Shown: positions 1 to 7,633, counted from the stretch's first letter. The stretch is DNA of 20,003 bases from CAZNMF01 sp035547155 (GCA_035547155.1 DASZVJ010000121.1:1-20003), one strand, 5' to 3'. The notes: a model not told the origin generated them from the letters alone. Numbers and translations are program-made.

Positions 1-95
1 GGCGGCGCGGGAATGTCGGGCGGCTTCTCTTCTTTCAGGCGGCAGGAGGACAGCACGGAGACGCAGACGAGCAGGAGGACGGCGAGGCGAGACAT
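1..95 (-). CDS. Putative lipoprotein, N-terminal fragment (runs off the left edge)
   Basis: Reading leftward from the ATG at 95-93, the frame gives MSRLAVLLLVCVSVLSSC followed by a charged, Pro-rich stretch, and stays open to the window edge (31 codons). A short basic start, a hydrophobic core and a lipobox (L-S-S-C, Cys18) indicate a type II signal peptide, so the mature protein should be a lipid-anchored envelope protein. Its function cannot be seen because the body lies outside the window. There is no Shine-Dalgarno sequence; instead a TACGAT box (104-109, minus strand) sits 8 bases before the ATG, which suggests a leaderless or very short-leader transcript. It is divergent from the hydrolase gene at 274. 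Confidence 0.6.
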   Translation of the reverse strand, partial: MSRLAVLLLVCVSVLSSCRLKEEKPPDIPAP

Positions 96-103
96 GGAGG
101 AAC

Positions 104-109
104 ATCGTA
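104..109 (-). promoter_or_regulatory. Candidate -10 box (TACGAT) of the lipoprotein gene
   Basis: On the minus strand TACGAT lies 8 bases before the ATG at 95. Similar boxes stand 9 bases before the GTG at 8104 and 11 bases before the ATG at 13468. With transcription starting about 7 bases after the box, the mRNA would begin at or next to the start codon. No convincing -35 was seen. Confidence 0.35.
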
Positions 110-259
110 TCGCGCTAGCTCTCTATCGCACTAACGCACTATCTGGACATCGCGCTATCTGGCTATCTACCCCGCGATGATTCCGACGCGCACGAGGGTA
201 GATAGCGAGATAGCCCGATATCAGATAGTGCGATAGTGCGTTAGTGAGATAGCGCGATA
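108..259. repeat. Large imperfect inverted repeat built of CTATCT/CTATCGC units
   Basis: The left arm (108-172) and right arm (196-259) are near-complementary over about 65 bases, with a few mismatches and small gaps, around a 23-base spacer. Both arms start with TATCGCGCTA when read toward the centre and end with CTATCTACCC. The arms are made of short degenerate units such as CGCACTATCT and CGCTATCT. The element fills nearly all the space between the divergent lipoprotein and hydrolase genes. It could extrude as a cruciform or fold in RNA. It encodes nothing I can recognise. Confidence 0.8.
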
Positions 260-273
260 ACAATATTTCTCCC

Positions 274-1110
274 ATGCGTTCTTCCGTCGCCCATCTGTCG
301 ACGTCCTCTGTCCGGTATCTCGAGGCTGGATCGGGCCGGGCGCTCGTGCTGCTGCATGCGTTTCCGTTGAGCGCGGAGCAGTGGTTGCCGCAACTGGCGC
401 GTGTGCCGCCGGGATGGCGATTCGTCGCGCCGGATCTGCGCGGATTCGGCGGCGCGGAGCCTGGACCGGTGCCTGGCGGAATCTCGATGGACACGTACGC
501 CGGGGACGTGATCGAGCTGATGGCGCATCTCGAGATTCCGTCGGCTGTAGTTGCGGGGCTGTCGATGGGCGGGTATGTCGCGTTTGCGATCGCGCGACGC
601 GCGCCCGCGCGCGTCGCGGGGCTCGTGCTCGCCGACACCCGCGCGGCCGCCGACACGGCCGACGGCCGCGCGGCCCGCGATCGCATGCTGGCCATCGTCG
701 CGCGCGACGGCCCGGCGGGCGTCGCGCGCGAGATGCTGCCCAAGCTGCTCGGCGACACGACGCGCCGCGATCAGCCGGATCTCGTCGATGCGGTCCAGCG
801 GCTGATCGAGCACAATGCCCCGGACGGCATCGCCGCCGCCATCCGGGCGATGAAGGATCGCCCGGATTCGACGGCGATGCTGTCGTCATTCGCATGTCCA
901 GTGACCGTCATCTGCGGGGAAGAAGACGTGATCACGACGGTCGCCGAGAACGAGACGATGCATCGCGCGATCGCCGGATCGCGCTTCGTGCGGATTGCGG
1001 CGGCGGGCCATTTGTCGAATCTCGAAAATCCCGCCGCGTTCACGACGGCGCTGACGACGAACGTGCCGGATACGCCGGGTCTCAAGACTCAGCGGCCCAC
1101 ATCTGACTAG
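274..1110 (+). CDS. Alpha/beta-fold hydrolase (3-oxoadipate enol-lactonase/esterase-like)
   Basis: A 278-residue cytoplasmic protein with no signal peptide. The catalytic apparatus is complete: oxyanion region LLHAFPLS (about 26-33), nucleophile elbow GLSMGG with Ser97, acid Asp218 in CGEEDVITTV, and His246 in AAGHLSNLENP. The LRGFGG loop and the overall pattern are typical of the PcaD-like branch of the family, which includes enol-lactonases, C-C hydrolases and many esterases, so the substrate cannot be assigned. Length is slightly above the usual 260, and the last ten or so residues look non-conserved, running up to a GAACC repeat just after the stop. The ATG at 274 is chosen because it lies a few residues before the first beta-strand; no Shine-Dalgarno is visible. 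The next gene is a dehydrogenase in the same direction, so the two may act in one catabolic route (inference). Confidence 0.85.
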   Translation: MRSSVAHLSTSSVRYLEAGSGRALVLLHAFPLSAEQWLPQLARVPPGWRFVAPDLRGFGGAEPGPVPGGISMDTYAGDVIELMAHLEIPSAVVAGLSMGGYVAFAIARRAPARVAGLVLADTRAAADTADGRAARDRMLAIVARDGPAGVAREMLPKLLGDTTRRDQPDLVDAVQRLIEHNAPDGIAAAIRAMKDRPDSTAMLSSFACPVTVICGEEDVITTVAENETMHRAIAGSRFVRIAAAGHLSNLENPAAFTTALTTNVPDTPGLKTQRPTSD

Positions 1111-1189
1111 CGAACCGAGAACCGAGAACCGAGAACCAGAACCGAGAACCAGAACCCCGGAACCCTAGAACCTCGGAACCCAGAACCCC
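1111..1189. repeat. Degenerate tandem GAACC repeat between hydrolase and dehydrogenase
   Basis: The entire 79-base spacer is a run of units of the form GAACCGA, GAACCA and GAACCCC at about 6-8 base spacing. It begins directly after the hydrolase stop codon and ends against the ATG at 1190, so the dehydrogenase has no ordinary ribosome binding site and its initiation region is the repeat itself. The same unit type occurs near 13378-13403 and 15570-15630. Confidence 0.85.
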
Positions 1190-1885
1190 ATGGATCTTCA
1201 TCTCTCCAATCGCGTCGCCATCGTCACCGGCGCGCGCGGCGAGGCCGCGCTCGCCGCGGCGGCCGCATCGATCGGCGGCGACCGCGTGCGCGCGGTCGTT
1301 GCCGACGTGTCGACGCCGGAGGGCGCCGAGCGCGTCGTGGCCGACACGCTCGGCGCCTTCGGGCGCGTCGACATCCTCGTCAACAACGTCGCCAAGGCTG
1401 CGGGGGCTGGCATCGACACGACGTCCGACGAGACGTGGCAGGAGGCATTCGATCAGACGCTCTTCCCGGCGATTCGTCTCTCGCGTCTCGTCGTGCCGCA
1501 CATGCGCGCGCAGGGCGGCGGCGTCATTCTGATGATCGCGTCGATCTGGGGCCGCGAGTCCGGCGGCCGCATGACGTACAACGCCGTGAAGGCCGCCGAG
1601 ATCAGCCTGGCGAAATCGATGGCGCAGCAGCTCGCGACGGATCACATCCGCGTCAACAGCATCGCGCCCGGATCGATCGCGTTCGAGGGCGGCTCGTGGT
1701 GGAAGCGCCAGCAGGACGATCCGAAGGGCATGGCCGAGTTCGTCGCGCGCGAGATTCCGATGGGCCGCTTCGGTCGCGCCGAAGAAGTCGGCGATCTCGT
1801 CGCCTACCTCGCCTCCGATCGCGCAAGCTGGATCACCGGCGCCTGCGTGCCGGTGGACGGGGGACAGGGACGGGCGAATATTTGA
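1190..1885 (+). CDS. Short-chain dehydrogenase/reductase (SDR), apparently lacking the Rossmann glycine motif
   Basis: A 231-residue protein of the classical FabG-like SDR family, normally about 250-260 residues. The catalytic Ser118, Tyr130 and Lys134 (IASIWG and YNAVK) are present, as are NNVA (65-68, in place of NNAG), the RVNSIAPG strand (154-161) and the C-terminal ITGACVPVDGG. The first strand reads VAIVTGA (9-15) and then jumps to RGEAALAAAAASIGGDRV, sequence that normally follows the second strand. The TGxxxGxG cofactor loop, helix A and second strand, roughly 26-30 residues, are therefore missing with the frame kept. The sequence at the junction (1229-1242) is a GC-repeat, CGGCGCGCGCGGCGAG. 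NAD(P)H binding is probably lost or impaired unless this is an assembly error. The protein may be a degraded oxidoreductase. Confidence 0.8.
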   Translation: MDLHLSNRVAIVTGARGEAALAAAAASIGGDRVRAVVADVSTPEGAERVVADTLGAFGRVDILVNNVAKAAGAGIDTTSDETWQEAFDQTLFPAIRLSRLVVPHMRAQGGGVILMIASIWGRESGGRMTYNAVKAAEISLAKSMAQQLATDHIRVNSIAPGSIAFEGGSWWKRQQDDPKGMAEFVAREIPMGRFGRAEEVGDLVAYLASDRASWITGACVPVDGGQGRANI

Positions 1886-2001
1886 AAAAGCGCTCGTCAA
1901 CTTGGAACTTCGAACTTGGAACTTCGAAATTCACGATGCATGTTCCGGATTCTCAGTTCTCAGTTCTCAGTTCGAAGTTCAAAGTTGACAAGCGCCTTTC
2001 A
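1883..2001. repeat. Inverted repeat with GAACTTCGAA units, spanning stop codon to start codon
   Basis: The left arm (1883-1916) and right arm (1969-2001) are complementary over about 33 bases with two mismatches, a bulge and one T/G difference; both contain GTCAACTT and GAACTTCGAA. The left arm begins with the TGA stop of the dehydrogenase and the right arm ends on the A of the ATG of the symporter gene. The loop (1917-1968) holds further GGAACTTCGAA and TCTCAGTTCTCAG units. A transcript through this region would fold into a long hairpin next to the symporter start. Confidence 0.8.
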
Positions 2002-3332
2002 TGATCCAGAACCTCGCCGACCTCCTCTTCATGCCCTACGTCGTGGGCGTGTTGTTGGCGGTCGGGGTGTTCCTGACGATCCGGCTGCGTGCGGTGCAGG
2101 TGCGGCGATTCGGCGATGCGCTGCGTGCGACGCGGCAGCGATCGCGCGCGGAGGCCAGCGGCATGCTGTCGCCGTTTCAGGCGTTTGCGACTGCGCTCGC
2201 GGCGTCGATCGGCACGGGCAACATCGCCGGCGTCGCGACCGCGATCATTTCCGGCGGTCCCGGCGTGCTCGCGTGGATCTGGATCTACGGCTTCTTCGCG
2301 ACCGCGATCAAGTTTGCTGAAGCCACGCTGGGCGTGCGTTTTCGACAACACGTCGGCGCCGACCTACGTTCAGGGCCGATGTACTACCTGCGCGACGGCC
2401 TGCGCTCGCCCGCGCTCGCATGGATCTACGCGGCCGTCGCCGGCATTGCCGCACTGACGACGACGCCGTTCACGCAGCCGAACTCGATCGCGATCGCGGT
2501 CAACGCCGTGTTCGGCGTGCCGACGTGGATCGTCGGTCTCGTTGTCGCCATCCTGACGTTCCTCGTCATCGTCGGCGGCATCCGCACGATCGGCCGAGTC
2601 GCCGAGAAACTGGCACCGCTGAAAGTCGGGCTGTATCTGGTCGGCGGCTTCGTCGTGATCCTCACATTCGCCGCGCGCGTGCCGCACGTGCTTGCGATGG
2701 TCGTGCACGAGGCGTGGACGACGAGATCGGCGTTGGGATTCGGGGTGTTCGTCGCGATGCGCTACGGCGTCGCGCGTGGCATCTACGCCAATGAAGCTGG
2801 CTACGGCACCGCGGCGGTCGCATACGGCACCGCGAAGTCCGATACGCCGGTCGTGCAGGGATTACAGGCGGTGATGGAAGTGTTCGTCGTGTCGTTCGTC
2901 ACGGCGACGATCAGCGCGCTGACGATTCTCGTGAGCGGCGTCGCGGAGCAGTCGATGATCGCGCGGCACGCCGGCACGCCGTTCGTCACGAGCACGGCCG
3001 CGGTGGCGTCCGCGTTCGATGCGGCGATGCCGATCGCCGGCGGCTGGATCGTCGCGTTCTGCGCGCTGCTCTTCGGGTACACGACGCTCGTCGGCTGGTC
3101 GTACTACGGCGAGCAGTTTCTCGCCTACGTCTTCGGACGACGTGTCGTCGCGCCGTATCGCTGGATCTATTGCGCGCTCATTCCGTTCGGCGCGGTGTTG
3201 CGGCCGGAAACCGTGTGGGCGTGGGGCGATCTGATGAACGCACTGCAGGTGTTGCCGAACGTCATCGGGCTCGTCGTGCTGAGCCGCCTCGTGGCGCGCG
3301 ACGCGCAAACGCCGCTCGAATTCCGGCGCTAA
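2001..3332 (+). CDS. Sodium:alanine (AGCS) family symporter
   Basis: A 443-residue, strongly hydrophobic inner-membrane protein. The AGCS signature is clear: FATALAASIGTGNIAGVA (62-79), then AIISGGPG and an aromatic helix ending in IKFAE (about 103-107). The family moves alanine, glycine or related amino acids into the cell with Na+; the exact substrate is not visible. Length is a little below the usual 450-550, and roughly ten or eleven membrane segments can be traced. The ATG at 2001 places a hydrophobic segment (about 10-27) right after a short amphipathic start, as in the family. No Shine-Dalgarno is present, and the upstream sequence is the arm of an inverted repeat that could mask initiation. 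The following gene is 190 bases away. Confidence 0.9.
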   Translation: MIQNLADLLFMPYVVGVLLAVGVFLTIRLRAVQVRRFGDALRATRQRSRAEASGMLSPFQAFATALAASIGTGNIAGVATAIISGGPGVLAWIWIYGFFATAIKFAEATLGVRFRQHVGADLRSGPMYYLRDGLRSPALAWIYAAVAGIAALTTTPFTQPNSIAIAVNAVFGVPTWIVGLVVAILTFLVIVGGIRTIGRVAEKLAPLKVGLYLVGGFVVILTFAARVPHVLAMVVHEAWTTRSALGFGVFVAMRYGVARGIYANEAGYGTAAVAYGTAKSDTPVVQGLQAVMEVFVVSFVTATISALTILVSGVAEQSMIARHAGTPFVTSTAAVASAFDAAMPIAGGWIVAFCALLFGYTTLVGWSYYGEQFLAYVFGRRVVAPYRWIYCALIPFGAVLRPETVWAWGDLMNALQVLPNVIGLVVLSRLVARDAQTPLEFRR

Positions 3333-3512
3333 CTCCAATGGAGCATTGCCGCCGTGCGTTCGTGGTGTGACCTCTTCCGCGCGAGACAGCAGGTCGCTTG
3401 CCGATCTATTCTCTTGCGGTGTCCAACAGTTGATGGGTCCGGACGAGCGTGACGCGGCGCGTCTCTGCGGCGGCACGTCTCATGGGATCGATGCGGCAAT
3501 GACCGCGGACAC

Positions 3513-3517
3513 GGGAG
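3513..3517 (+). promoter_or_regulatory. Ribosome binding site deciding the start at 3523
   Basis: GGGAG stands five bases before the ATG at 3523. It supports this start over the in-frame ATG at 3346, whose extra 59 residues are non-hydrophobic and would bury the signal peptide. Confidence 0.6.
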
Positions 3518-3522
3518 TCATC

Positions 3523-6231
3523 ATGAAGCGAGCAAGCGTTCTCGCCGGCCTGGTTTTCGCCGGCATCACAGGGTTGACCGTGGCGATTGGCGGTCAAGCG
3601 GGCACGGCGAAGGTGCCGGGCAATCCGTGGCCGCCGGCGCGCAAAGCGACGCCGACGTCGCCGGCGTTGTCCGCCGCGGACGAGATGAAGACGTTCTCCG
3701 TGCCGCCGGGATTCCACGTCGAGCTCGTCGCGTCCGATCCGATGATCGAGTCGCCGATTCTCATGGACTGGGACGCCGATGGCCGCCTGTACGTCATCGA
3801 GATGCTGTCCTTCCTGCCCGATCTGTCGGGCCGCGATTCTCCGGATCCGATCAACCGCGTGAGCGTGCTCGAGGACACGGATCACGACGGCAAGATGGAC
3901 AAGAAGACGGTGTTCGCCGACGGCCTGCGCATGCCGCGCGCGCTGAAGGTGCTCGACAAGGGCGGCGTGCTCGTCGGTGAGCCGCCGAACCTGTGGTACT
4001 TCCAGGACACCGACGGCGATCTGAAGGCCGACAAGAAAGAGCTCATCGCGAGCAACTACGGCAATCCGTCCGCCGGCATCGAGCACAACGCGAACAGCAC
4101 GTTCTGGGCGATGGACAACATCATGTACTCGTCCGAGCACACGTGGGACCTGCGCTTGAAGAACGGCAAGTTCGAGTCGCTGCCCGCGCTCAGCCGCGGT
4201 CAGTGGCAGGTGTCGCAGGACGATGCCGGGCGAATTTACCGGAACGTGAACGACGCGCCGATCTACGTCGACTACACGCCGTCGCGCTACTTTCTCCGCA
4301 ATCCCGACGTCGTACGGACGCGTGGCCTCTACGAGCTGCTCGTCGAGCAGATGGACGCGATCGTCTATCCGGTGCGTCCGAACCGCGGCGTCAACCGCGG
4401 CTATCGCGACTCATTCTTTCGCGCCGACGGATCGTCGATCGTCATCCAGGGCGCCGGCACGCCGACGATCTACCGCGGCGATCGCTATCCGAAGGATCTG
4501 CAGGGCGACGCGTTCATCACCGATTCGCCGACCAACCTCGTCCATCGTTTGAAGATCGTCGATGACGGCACGGGCAAGCTGACGGCGAAGAACGGCTATC
4601 CGCGCGGCGAGTTCCTCGCCTCGTCGGACGAGCGCTTCCGTCCCGTCTCGCTGTCCTCCGCGCCAGACGGCACGATGTACGTCGTCGACATGTATCGCGG
4701 CGTCGTGCAGGCCGGCGGGATCTGGAGCGAGTACCTGACCGACTACATCAAAGGGCACGACATGCAGTTGCCGGTCGGCAAGGGCCGCATCTGGCGCGTC
4801 GTGTACGGCAATGGACCGAACGCGCGCGGACCGCAGCCGTCGCTCTCGTCGGCGACGCCCGCGCAGCTCGTCCAGACGCTGTCGCACCCGAACGGCTGGT
4901 GGCGCGACACCGCGCAGCAGTTGCTCGTGCAGCGGCACGATCTGTCCGTCGTGCCGCAGTTGACGACGGCCGCGGCGGCGGCGCCGGATTGGCGCACGCG
5001 GCTGCACGCGCTGTGGACGCTCGACGGTCTCGATGCGATCGAGCCGGACGCGGTCATCAAGGCATTTGCCGATACGAATCCGAACGTCCGCGCGGCCGGC
5101 ATCCGCATCTCGGAGCGTTGGATGAGCCAGCCGGATCAGCCGGTCGTGGCCGCGGCGTTGAAGCTGATCGACGACAAGAGCTGGACGGTGCGACGTCAGC
5201 TCGCCGCATCGATCGGCGAGCTGCCGACCGCGGCTCGTCTCGAGCCCGCGACGACGATCCTGACGCATGACGGCGCGGATCCGATCATCACGGACGCGGT
5301 GGTCAGCGGCCTGAAAGGTCTCGAAGGCGACGTGCTGAGCCGCGTGCTGCAGGCGAAGCTGCCGCCGGCGAGCGGACCGCAGGCGAAGACGGCGAGCCGG
5401 CAACCGACCGAGGCCGTGTCGATGCTGGCTGCAGCCGTGTCGAAGAGCGGCGACGTCACTGGTGTGCAGAAGGCCATCGACGTCGCCGCGAACGATGCGA
5501 CGCCGCTGTGGCAGCGCACGGCGCTGCTGCAGGGCCTCGACATGGCGATGCCGGCGGTGGCGGCGCGCGGCGGCGGACGGGGCATCAATCTCGCCGGCCT
5601 GAGCGCACCAGGCGGACGCGTGGTCGTCACGCCGGGCCGCGGCATCACGCTCGCGAGCGAGCCGGCGGCGCTCATGAAGCTGGCATCGGGCACGGGCGAT
5701 CTCGCGACGCTGGCGTTGATGGTGTCCAACAAGCTCGACTGGCCGGGACGTCCCGCGCCGAAAGTCGTGGCGACGCCGCTGACGGCCGATCAACAGAAGC
5801 GCATGGCGGCTGGTGCCGAGATCTACAAGAACATCTGTCTCGGCTGCCATCAGGAAGATGGACGCGGCAAGGACAAGGTCGCGGCAAACCTCGTCGATTC
5901 GCAGTACGTCAACGGCGGCGACCTCACGCCGATCATCCGGATTCTCTTGTCGGGCAAGGAAGGGCAGATCGGGCTGATGCCGCCGCTCGGGCCCGCGTTG
6001 AACGACGATCAGATCGCTGGCGTGATCACGTACATCCGCCGCTCGTGGGGACACACGGGATCGGTGCCGAGCCCGCTCGAAATCGGCGAGATTCGTGCGC
6101 TGACGAAGGCGCGCAACAAGCCGTGGACGGATCCCGAGCTGCAGACGCCCGCGCGCGGCTTCGGCGGACGTGGCGGCCGAGGCGCCGGCGGACCGGGCGC
6201 CGGCCGCGGCGGCGAGCCTCCGCAGCGATAA
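3523..6231 (+). CDS. Secreted PVC-type beta-propeller/HEAT/cytochrome c protein (putative membrane-bound dehydrogenase)
   Basis: A 902-residue exported protein. Order: signal peptide MKRASVLAGLVFAGITGLTV (1-about 26); six-bladed-type propeller resembling the Pirellula/Verrucomicrobium 'putative membrane-bound dehydrogenase' domain (about 45-435), with Asp-rich loops DTDHDGKMD (118-126) and DTDGDLKAD (162-170) that look calcium-binding; HEAT-like helices (about 450-625); C-terminal cytochrome c domain with haem motif CLGCH (772-776) and probable axial Met819 in LMPPLGP; and a Gly/Arg-rich tail (877-902). Related proteins are thought to be periplasmic sugar or alcohol dehydrogenases passing electrons to the attached haem, but the substrate is unproven. 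The ATG at 3523 is preferred over one at 3346 because it begins the signal peptide and has GGGAG five bases upstream. The MFS gene follows at once, suggesting co-expression. Confidence 0.85.
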   Translation: MKRASVLAGLVFAGITGLTVAIGGQAGTAKVPGNPWPPARKATPTSPALSAADEMKTFSVPPGFHVELVASDPMIESPILMDWDADGRLYVIEMLSFLPDLSGRDSPDPINRVSVLEDTDHDGKMDKKTVFADGLRMPRALKVLDKGGVLVGEPPNLWYFQDTDGDLKADKKELIASNYGNPSAGIEHNANSTFWAMDNIMYSSEHTWDLRLKNGKFESLPALSRGQWQVSQDDAGRIYRNVNDAPIYVDYTPSRYFLRNPDVVRTRGLYELLVEQMDAIVYPVRPNRGVNRGYRDSFFRADGSSIVIQGAGTPTIYRGDRYPKDLQGDAFITDSPTNLVHRLKIVDDGTGKLTAKNGYPRGEFLASSDERFRPVSLSSAPDGTMYVVDMYRGVVQAGGIWSEYLTDYIKGHDMQLPVGKGRIWRVVYGNGPNARGPQPSLSSATPAQLVQTLSHPNGWWRDTAQQLLVQRHDLSVVPQLTTAAAAAPDWRTRLHALWTLDGLDAIEPDAVIKAFADTNPNVRAAGIRISERWMSQPDQPVVAAALKLIDDKSWTVRRQLAASIGELPTAARLEPATTILTHDGADPIITDAVVSGLKGLEGDVLSRVLQAKLPPASGPQAKTASRQPTEAVSMLAAAVSKSGDVTGVQKAIDVAANDATPLWQRTALLQGLDMAMPAVAARGGGRGINLAGLSAPGGRVVVTPGRGITLASEPAALMKLASGTGDLATLALMVSNKLDWPGRPAPKVVATPLTADQQKRMAAGAEIYKNICLGCHQEDGRGKDKVAANLVDSQYVNGGDLTPIIRILLSGKEGQIGLMPPLGPALNDDQIAGVITYIRRSWGHTGSVPSPLEIGEIRALTKARNKPWTDPELQTPARGFGGRGGRGAGGPGAGRGGEPPQR

Positions 6232-6250
6232 ATCGCTCGTCTCTCCGACA

Positions 6251-7549
6251 GTGGCCGCCACGCCGACGTCTCCGCACGCCATCGCCTTCGAGGAGGCGAC
6301 GTACCGGAAAGTGACGTGGCGGCTGCTGCCGATCCTCATCCTCTGCTATCTCGTCGCGTATCTCGATCGCGTGAACATCGGGTTCGCGCGGTTGCAGATG
6401 ATGGACGATCTCGGCTTCAGCGAAACGGTCTACGGTCTCGGCGCGGGCATCTTCTTCATCGGCTACTTCCTCTTCGAAGTGCCGAGCAACGTCATCCTGC
6501 ATCGCGTCGGCGCGCGGCTGTGGATCGGCCGCATCATGATCACGTGGGGCCTCGTCTCCGGCGCCTTCGTGTTCGTGCGGACGCCGTGGATGTTCTACAC
6601 GCTGCGGTTCCTGCTCGGGCTCGCCGAAGCGGGCTTCTATCCCGGCATCATCCTGTATCTGACCTACTGGTATCCCTCCGGCCGTCGCGGGCAGATGACG
6701 TCGCTGTTCATGACGGCGATTCCGATCTCCGGCATCTTCGGCGGTCCGCTCTCGGGCTGGATCATGCAGTCGTTCGCGGGCACGCACGGATGGGACGGCT
6801 GGCAGTGGCTTTTCGTGATCGAAGCCATTCCGTCGATCCTGCTCGGCGTCGTCGTGATGCTGTACCTCGACAACGGCATTCGTCGCGCGCGCTGGCTGAC
6901 CGATGAGGAGAAGACGCTGCTCGAGCGTCACGTCGCCGCCGAGGCCGCCGAGCTGCCCGCGCACGGATCGATGGCCGCGGTCTTCGCCGATCGCCGCGTC
7001 TGGTGGATGTGTCTGATCTACTTCGCGTGCGCCGTCGGCCAGTACGGCCTGACGTTCTGGATGCCGGTGCTGATCCAGGCGGCCGGCGTGCGCGGCGTGC
7101 TGGAAATCGGCCTGCTCACGGCCGTGCCGTACGCCGCCGGTGGCATCGCGATGCTGATCCTCGGCCGCAGCGCCGATCGCCGGCGCACGCGGCGTGCGCA
7201 CGAAGCGTTCGCGCTCGTGCTCGGCGCCGTTGGCCTTTCGGCGAGCGCGCTCGCCGGCACGCACACGACGCTCGCGATCGTGTGTCTCACCGTCGCGGCC
7301 GCCGGCATTCTGTCCGCGGCGCCGCTGTTCTGGAGCCTGCCGACGGCGCTCTTCACCGGCGCGGCCGCGGCGGCCGGCATCGCGACCATCAACTCCGTCG
7401 CGAATCTCGGCGGCTTCATCAGTCCCACCGTCGTCGGCAGTCTGCGCGATCTGACGGGCAGCACCGAGGCCGGCATGTTTGCCGTCTCGGCGACGCTCAT
7501 CGTCGGTGCGATCGTCGCGCTGCGCATGCCGCGCGTCGTTGATCGATAG
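6251..7549 (+). CDS. MFS transporter of the anion:cation symporter (ACS) family
   Basis: An inner-membrane transporter of about 433 residues with twelve predicted helices. The ACS type, which includes tartrate, glucarate, hexuronate and phthalate permeases, shows in YLDRVNIGFARLQMMDDLGF after helix 1, GYFLFEVPSNVILHRVGAR between helices 2 and 3, RFLLGLAEAGFYPGIILYL (helix 4), and the WYPSGRRGQMTSLFM loop. Substrates are usually organic acids taken up with H+ or Na+; the specific one cannot be told. I use the GTG at 6251. An ATG at 6170 would add 27 low-complexity residues that overlap the Gly/Arg tail of the preceding gene by 62 bases. Neither has a good ribosome binding site. The close spacing to the cytochrome gene suggests an oxidation and uptake unit (inference). 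Confidence 0.85.
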   Translation: MAATPTSPHAIAFEEATYRKVTWRLLPILILCYLVAYLDRVNIGFARLQMMDDLGFSETVYGLGAGIFFIGYFLFEVPSNVILHRVGARLWIGRIMITWGLVSGAFVFVRTPWMFYTLRFLLGLAEAGFYPGIILYLTYWYPSGRRGQMTSLFMTAIPISGIFGGPLSGWIMQSFAGTHGWDGWQWLFVIEAIPSILLGVVVMLYLDNGIRRARWLTDEEKTLLERHVAAEAAELPAHGSMAAVFADRRVWWMCLIYFACAVGQYGLTFWMPVLIQAAGVRGVLEIGLLTAVPYAAGGIAMLILGRSADRRRTRRAHEAFALVLGAVGLSASALAGTHTTLAIVCLTVAAAGILSAAPLFWSLPTALFTGAAAAAGIATINSVANLGGFISPTVVGSLRDLTGSTEAGMFAVSATLIVGAIVALRMPRVVDR

Positions 7550-7584
7550 GCGGCTCGTGGCCGCCTGAAGTAAGCCTTTTCGTT
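7548..7584 (+). terminator. Probable terminator after the MFS gene
   Basis: A perfect 7-bp stem (AGGCGGC at 7548-7554 with GCCGCCT at 7560-7566, 5-base loop) begins on the stop codon and is followed about nine bases later by two T-runs, TTTTCGTTTT. The gap between stem and T-run is longer than in a textbook intrinsic terminator. Confidence 0.5.
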
Positions 7585-7633
7585 TTGCGAAACTCGATCG
7601 TCCGCTCGCGCGATCGCACGCGCGATCGCGGGC

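Noticed and set aside
1111..1189. Possible CRISPR array
   Set aside because: Units are 6-8 bases and degenerate, with no constant repeat/unique spacer alternation and no cas genes nearby.
1082..1900. A 272-codon minus-strand open frame opposite the dehydrogenase
   Set aside because: Its end runs through the GAACC repeat as a low-complexity Gly/Ser/Phe peptide and it has no recognisable domain; the SDR on the plus strand is convincing.
3346..3522. N-terminal extension of the propeller/cytochrome protein from an ATG at 3346
   Set aside because: The extra 59 residues would precede a clear signal peptide, and a good ribosome binding site supports the ATG at 3523.
4411..6339. A 642-codon open frame on the minus strand opposite the propeller/cytochrome gene
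   Set aside because: Arg/His-rich, no recognisable motif, fully covered by a gene with clear domains on the plus strand.
7595..7630. Three CGATCG palindromes upstream of the sigma-54 site as activator binding sites
   Set aside because: CGATCG-like words are very common throughout this DNA, and the spacing (16 and 12 bases) is irregular, so there is no basis for calling operators.
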